Below are positions 4,553 to 5,111 of a DNA stretch of 5,111 nt, piece by piece (within the stretch, counting starts at the first letter, position 1; each line of letters begins with the position of its first letter). Origin of the DNA: Acidobacteriota bacterium (GTDB lineage: Bacteria > Acidobacteriota > Terriglobia > Acidiferrales > UBA7541); contig QHZC01000593.1 of assembly GCA_003224515.1 (NCBI GenBank), forward strand, positions 1-5,111, read 5' to 3'. The notes below the pieces were generated by a model. It saw nothing but the letters and a program-made list of their open reading frames with translations. It was not told where the DNA came from and did no database searches. Position numbers and translations under genes: made by a program.

Positions 4553-4807
4553 CTAGCGCTGCCTCCCAAAACGCTCGACGTCGTCAGCTTCAAGCAGCGC
4601 AGCGGTCTTATCGATATTCAATGTTGTGAACTGACCTCCCTCGCCGAACGTCACCAAATCGAAACGGTCTCGCCGCTGCGGCGCAGAGGCCTGCAACAGC
4701 AGCCGCACCGCGCGTTCGATCAGCCCGCTGACGCTCGTGCCGGACTGCGCCGCGCGCTTCTTCAACCGGTCCAGAAGACGATCATCTAACGTAATCGTTG
4801 TGCGCAT
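4553..4807 (-). CDS. vapB: Ribbon-helix-helix antitoxin, VapB-like
   Basis: This 84-residue protein is the antitoxin partner of the downstream PIN toxin. Residues 1-40 form a ribbon-helix-helix DNA-binding domain of the CopG/Arc type: strand MRTTITLDD, helix RLLDRLKKRAAQSG, the turn TSVS and helix GLIERAVRLLLQ. The remaining half (about 45-84) is polar and probably disordered until it wraps around the toxin; FTTLNIDKTAALLEADD is a likely toxin-binding segment. I start the gene at ATG 4807-4805. The frame is open three codons further, to a TTG at 4816, but that codon lies inside the predicted -10 box, and MRTTITL is the normal start for such proteins. The stop TAG (4555-4553) leaves a 3-base gap before the toxin. 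Repression by the antitoxin and the complex is expected from the family and fits the dyad over the start codon. Confidence 0.9.
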   Translation of the reverse strand: MRTTITLDDRLLDRLKKRAAQSGTSVSGLIERAVRLLLQASAPQRRDRFDLVTFGEGGQFTTLNIDKTAALLEADDVERFGRQR

Positions 4808-4816
4808 GATGCACAA
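4798..4816. promoter_or_regulatory. Operator-like inverted repeat over the vapB start codon
   Basis: TTGTGC (4798-4803) and GCACAA (4811-4816) form a perfect inverted repeat with 7 bases between. It covers the antitoxin ATG and touches the predicted -10 box, exactly where a ribbon-helix-helix antitoxin would bind to shut its own promoter. Binding itself is inferred. Confidence 0.5.
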
Positions 4817-4844
4817 TCATATCGCACTTACATCACTGCATCAA
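4816..4844 (-). promoter_or_regulatory. Sigma-70-type promoter of the vapBC operon
   Basis: On the minus strand, TTGATG (4844-4839) and TATGAT (4821-4816) match the -35 and -10 consensus at 4/6 and 5/6, with the ideal 17-base spacer. Transcription would begin near 4809, only about two bases before ATG 4807, so the antitoxin mRNA would be leaderless or nearly so. No Shine-Dalgarno sequence could fit. The -35 box lies within the last codons of the upstream gene. Confidence 0.6.
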
Positions 4845-5111
4845 GCCCGCGAGTCTAGCCCCATGATGAAGCAGTCTGTCCGGAATGTGTGAGCTGGGGT
4901 CGAACGCTACTGACATGAATGCGACGGCGCTCTGGCCATCGGAGATTACGAGCCTTTCTTTGGGGGCAGAAAGTGTCTTGCCGCCCAGAGGCTGCAACAT
5001 GGCTTCGAGTTGCTCTGCATCGAAGGTGGCAATCTGTTGGGCAGTTCCCGGATCTGCGTCGAGCACCTCAATACGACTCAGGGAAAGAGGAGTTGTCCCG
5101 AAGTTCGTCAG
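4833..5111 (-). CDS. C-terminal end of a truncated protein resembling an M23-peptidase N-terminal domain
   Basis: The frame enters from the right edge and ends at TGA 4835-4833, giving 92 visible residues. No start lies inside the window; a GTG at 5066 is in frame, but coding-like sequence continues above it. The chain reads TNFGTTPLSLSRIEVLDAD (2-20), then ATFDAEQLEAMLQPLGGKTL, then AVAFMSVAFDPSSHIPDRLL. This is a beta-sandwich-like pattern. I recall it from the region before the catalytic domain in certain M23 metallopeptidase-like proteins of soil bacteria, where the equivalent of IPDRLLHH is followed by further strands and the peptidase domain. Here the chain ends ten codons later with GARLAGLMQ, so the catalytic part is absent. 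The family assignment is from memory and uncertain. The truncation point lies next to the vapBC promoter. Confidence 0.6.
   Translation of the reverse strand: MTNFGTTPLSLSRIEVLDADPGTAQQIATFDAEQLEAMLQPLGGKTLSAPKERLVISDGQSAVAFMSVAFDPSSHIPDRLLHHGARLAGLMQ

Overview
The window looks like an accessory, gene-poor and partly decayed stretch of a bacterial chromosome. I infer Acidobacteriota from three weak pointers: the type of outer-membrane barrel tail, the domain at the right edge, and short CGGCT-AA-AGCCG palindromic DNA. Nothing here is a proven marker of that phylum. Almost all genes are small, partial or damaged, and they sit between copies of a dispersed repeat.

Layout from left to right. 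The edge (1-104, minus) has the start of an unrecognised gene whose ATG lies inside repeat copy 1 (18-151). A long non-coding stretch follows. Next come an 85-residue hypothetical gene (467-724, minus) with a possible tiny ORF just upstream (749-820, minus). A damaged HicA/HicB toxin-antitoxin pair lies at 954-1575 (minus): hicB has lost its first beta strand to a frame slip at about 1422, and hicA has lost its N-terminus. A 5' half of a tRNA-Asp with a scrambled anticodon arm (1674-1725, minus) lies next to repeat copy 2 (1772-1919) and a strong hairpin (1935-1973). A HEAT-repeat protein gene (2020-2649, minus) and the C-terminal tail of an outer-membrane beta-barrel gene (2651-2842, plus) meet head to head at about 2650, each without its 5' part. 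A 400-base gap leads to a well-formed gene for a small secreted helical protein (3242-3733, plus).

The right third has a perfect 94-bp direct repeat (3755-3848 and 3907-4000), which is again the dispersed repeat family. It is followed by an intact VapB/VapC-type toxin-antitoxin operon (4121-4807, minus) with a good promoter and an operator-like inverted repeat over the antitoxin start codon. The promoter lies inside the cut-off end of another minus-strand gene (4833 to beyond the window), which resembles the N-terminal domain of some M23 metallopeptidases.

Functionally, the only complete system is the vapBC-like operon: antitoxin first, toxin second, self-repressed in the usual way. The other genes do not form a pathway. 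The pattern (two toxin-antitoxin loci in different states of decay, a tRNA fragment, gene fragments joined at sharp edges, and repeats between modules) suggests a region shaped by repeated insertion, deletion and recombination. I did not find a convincing new multi-gene system.
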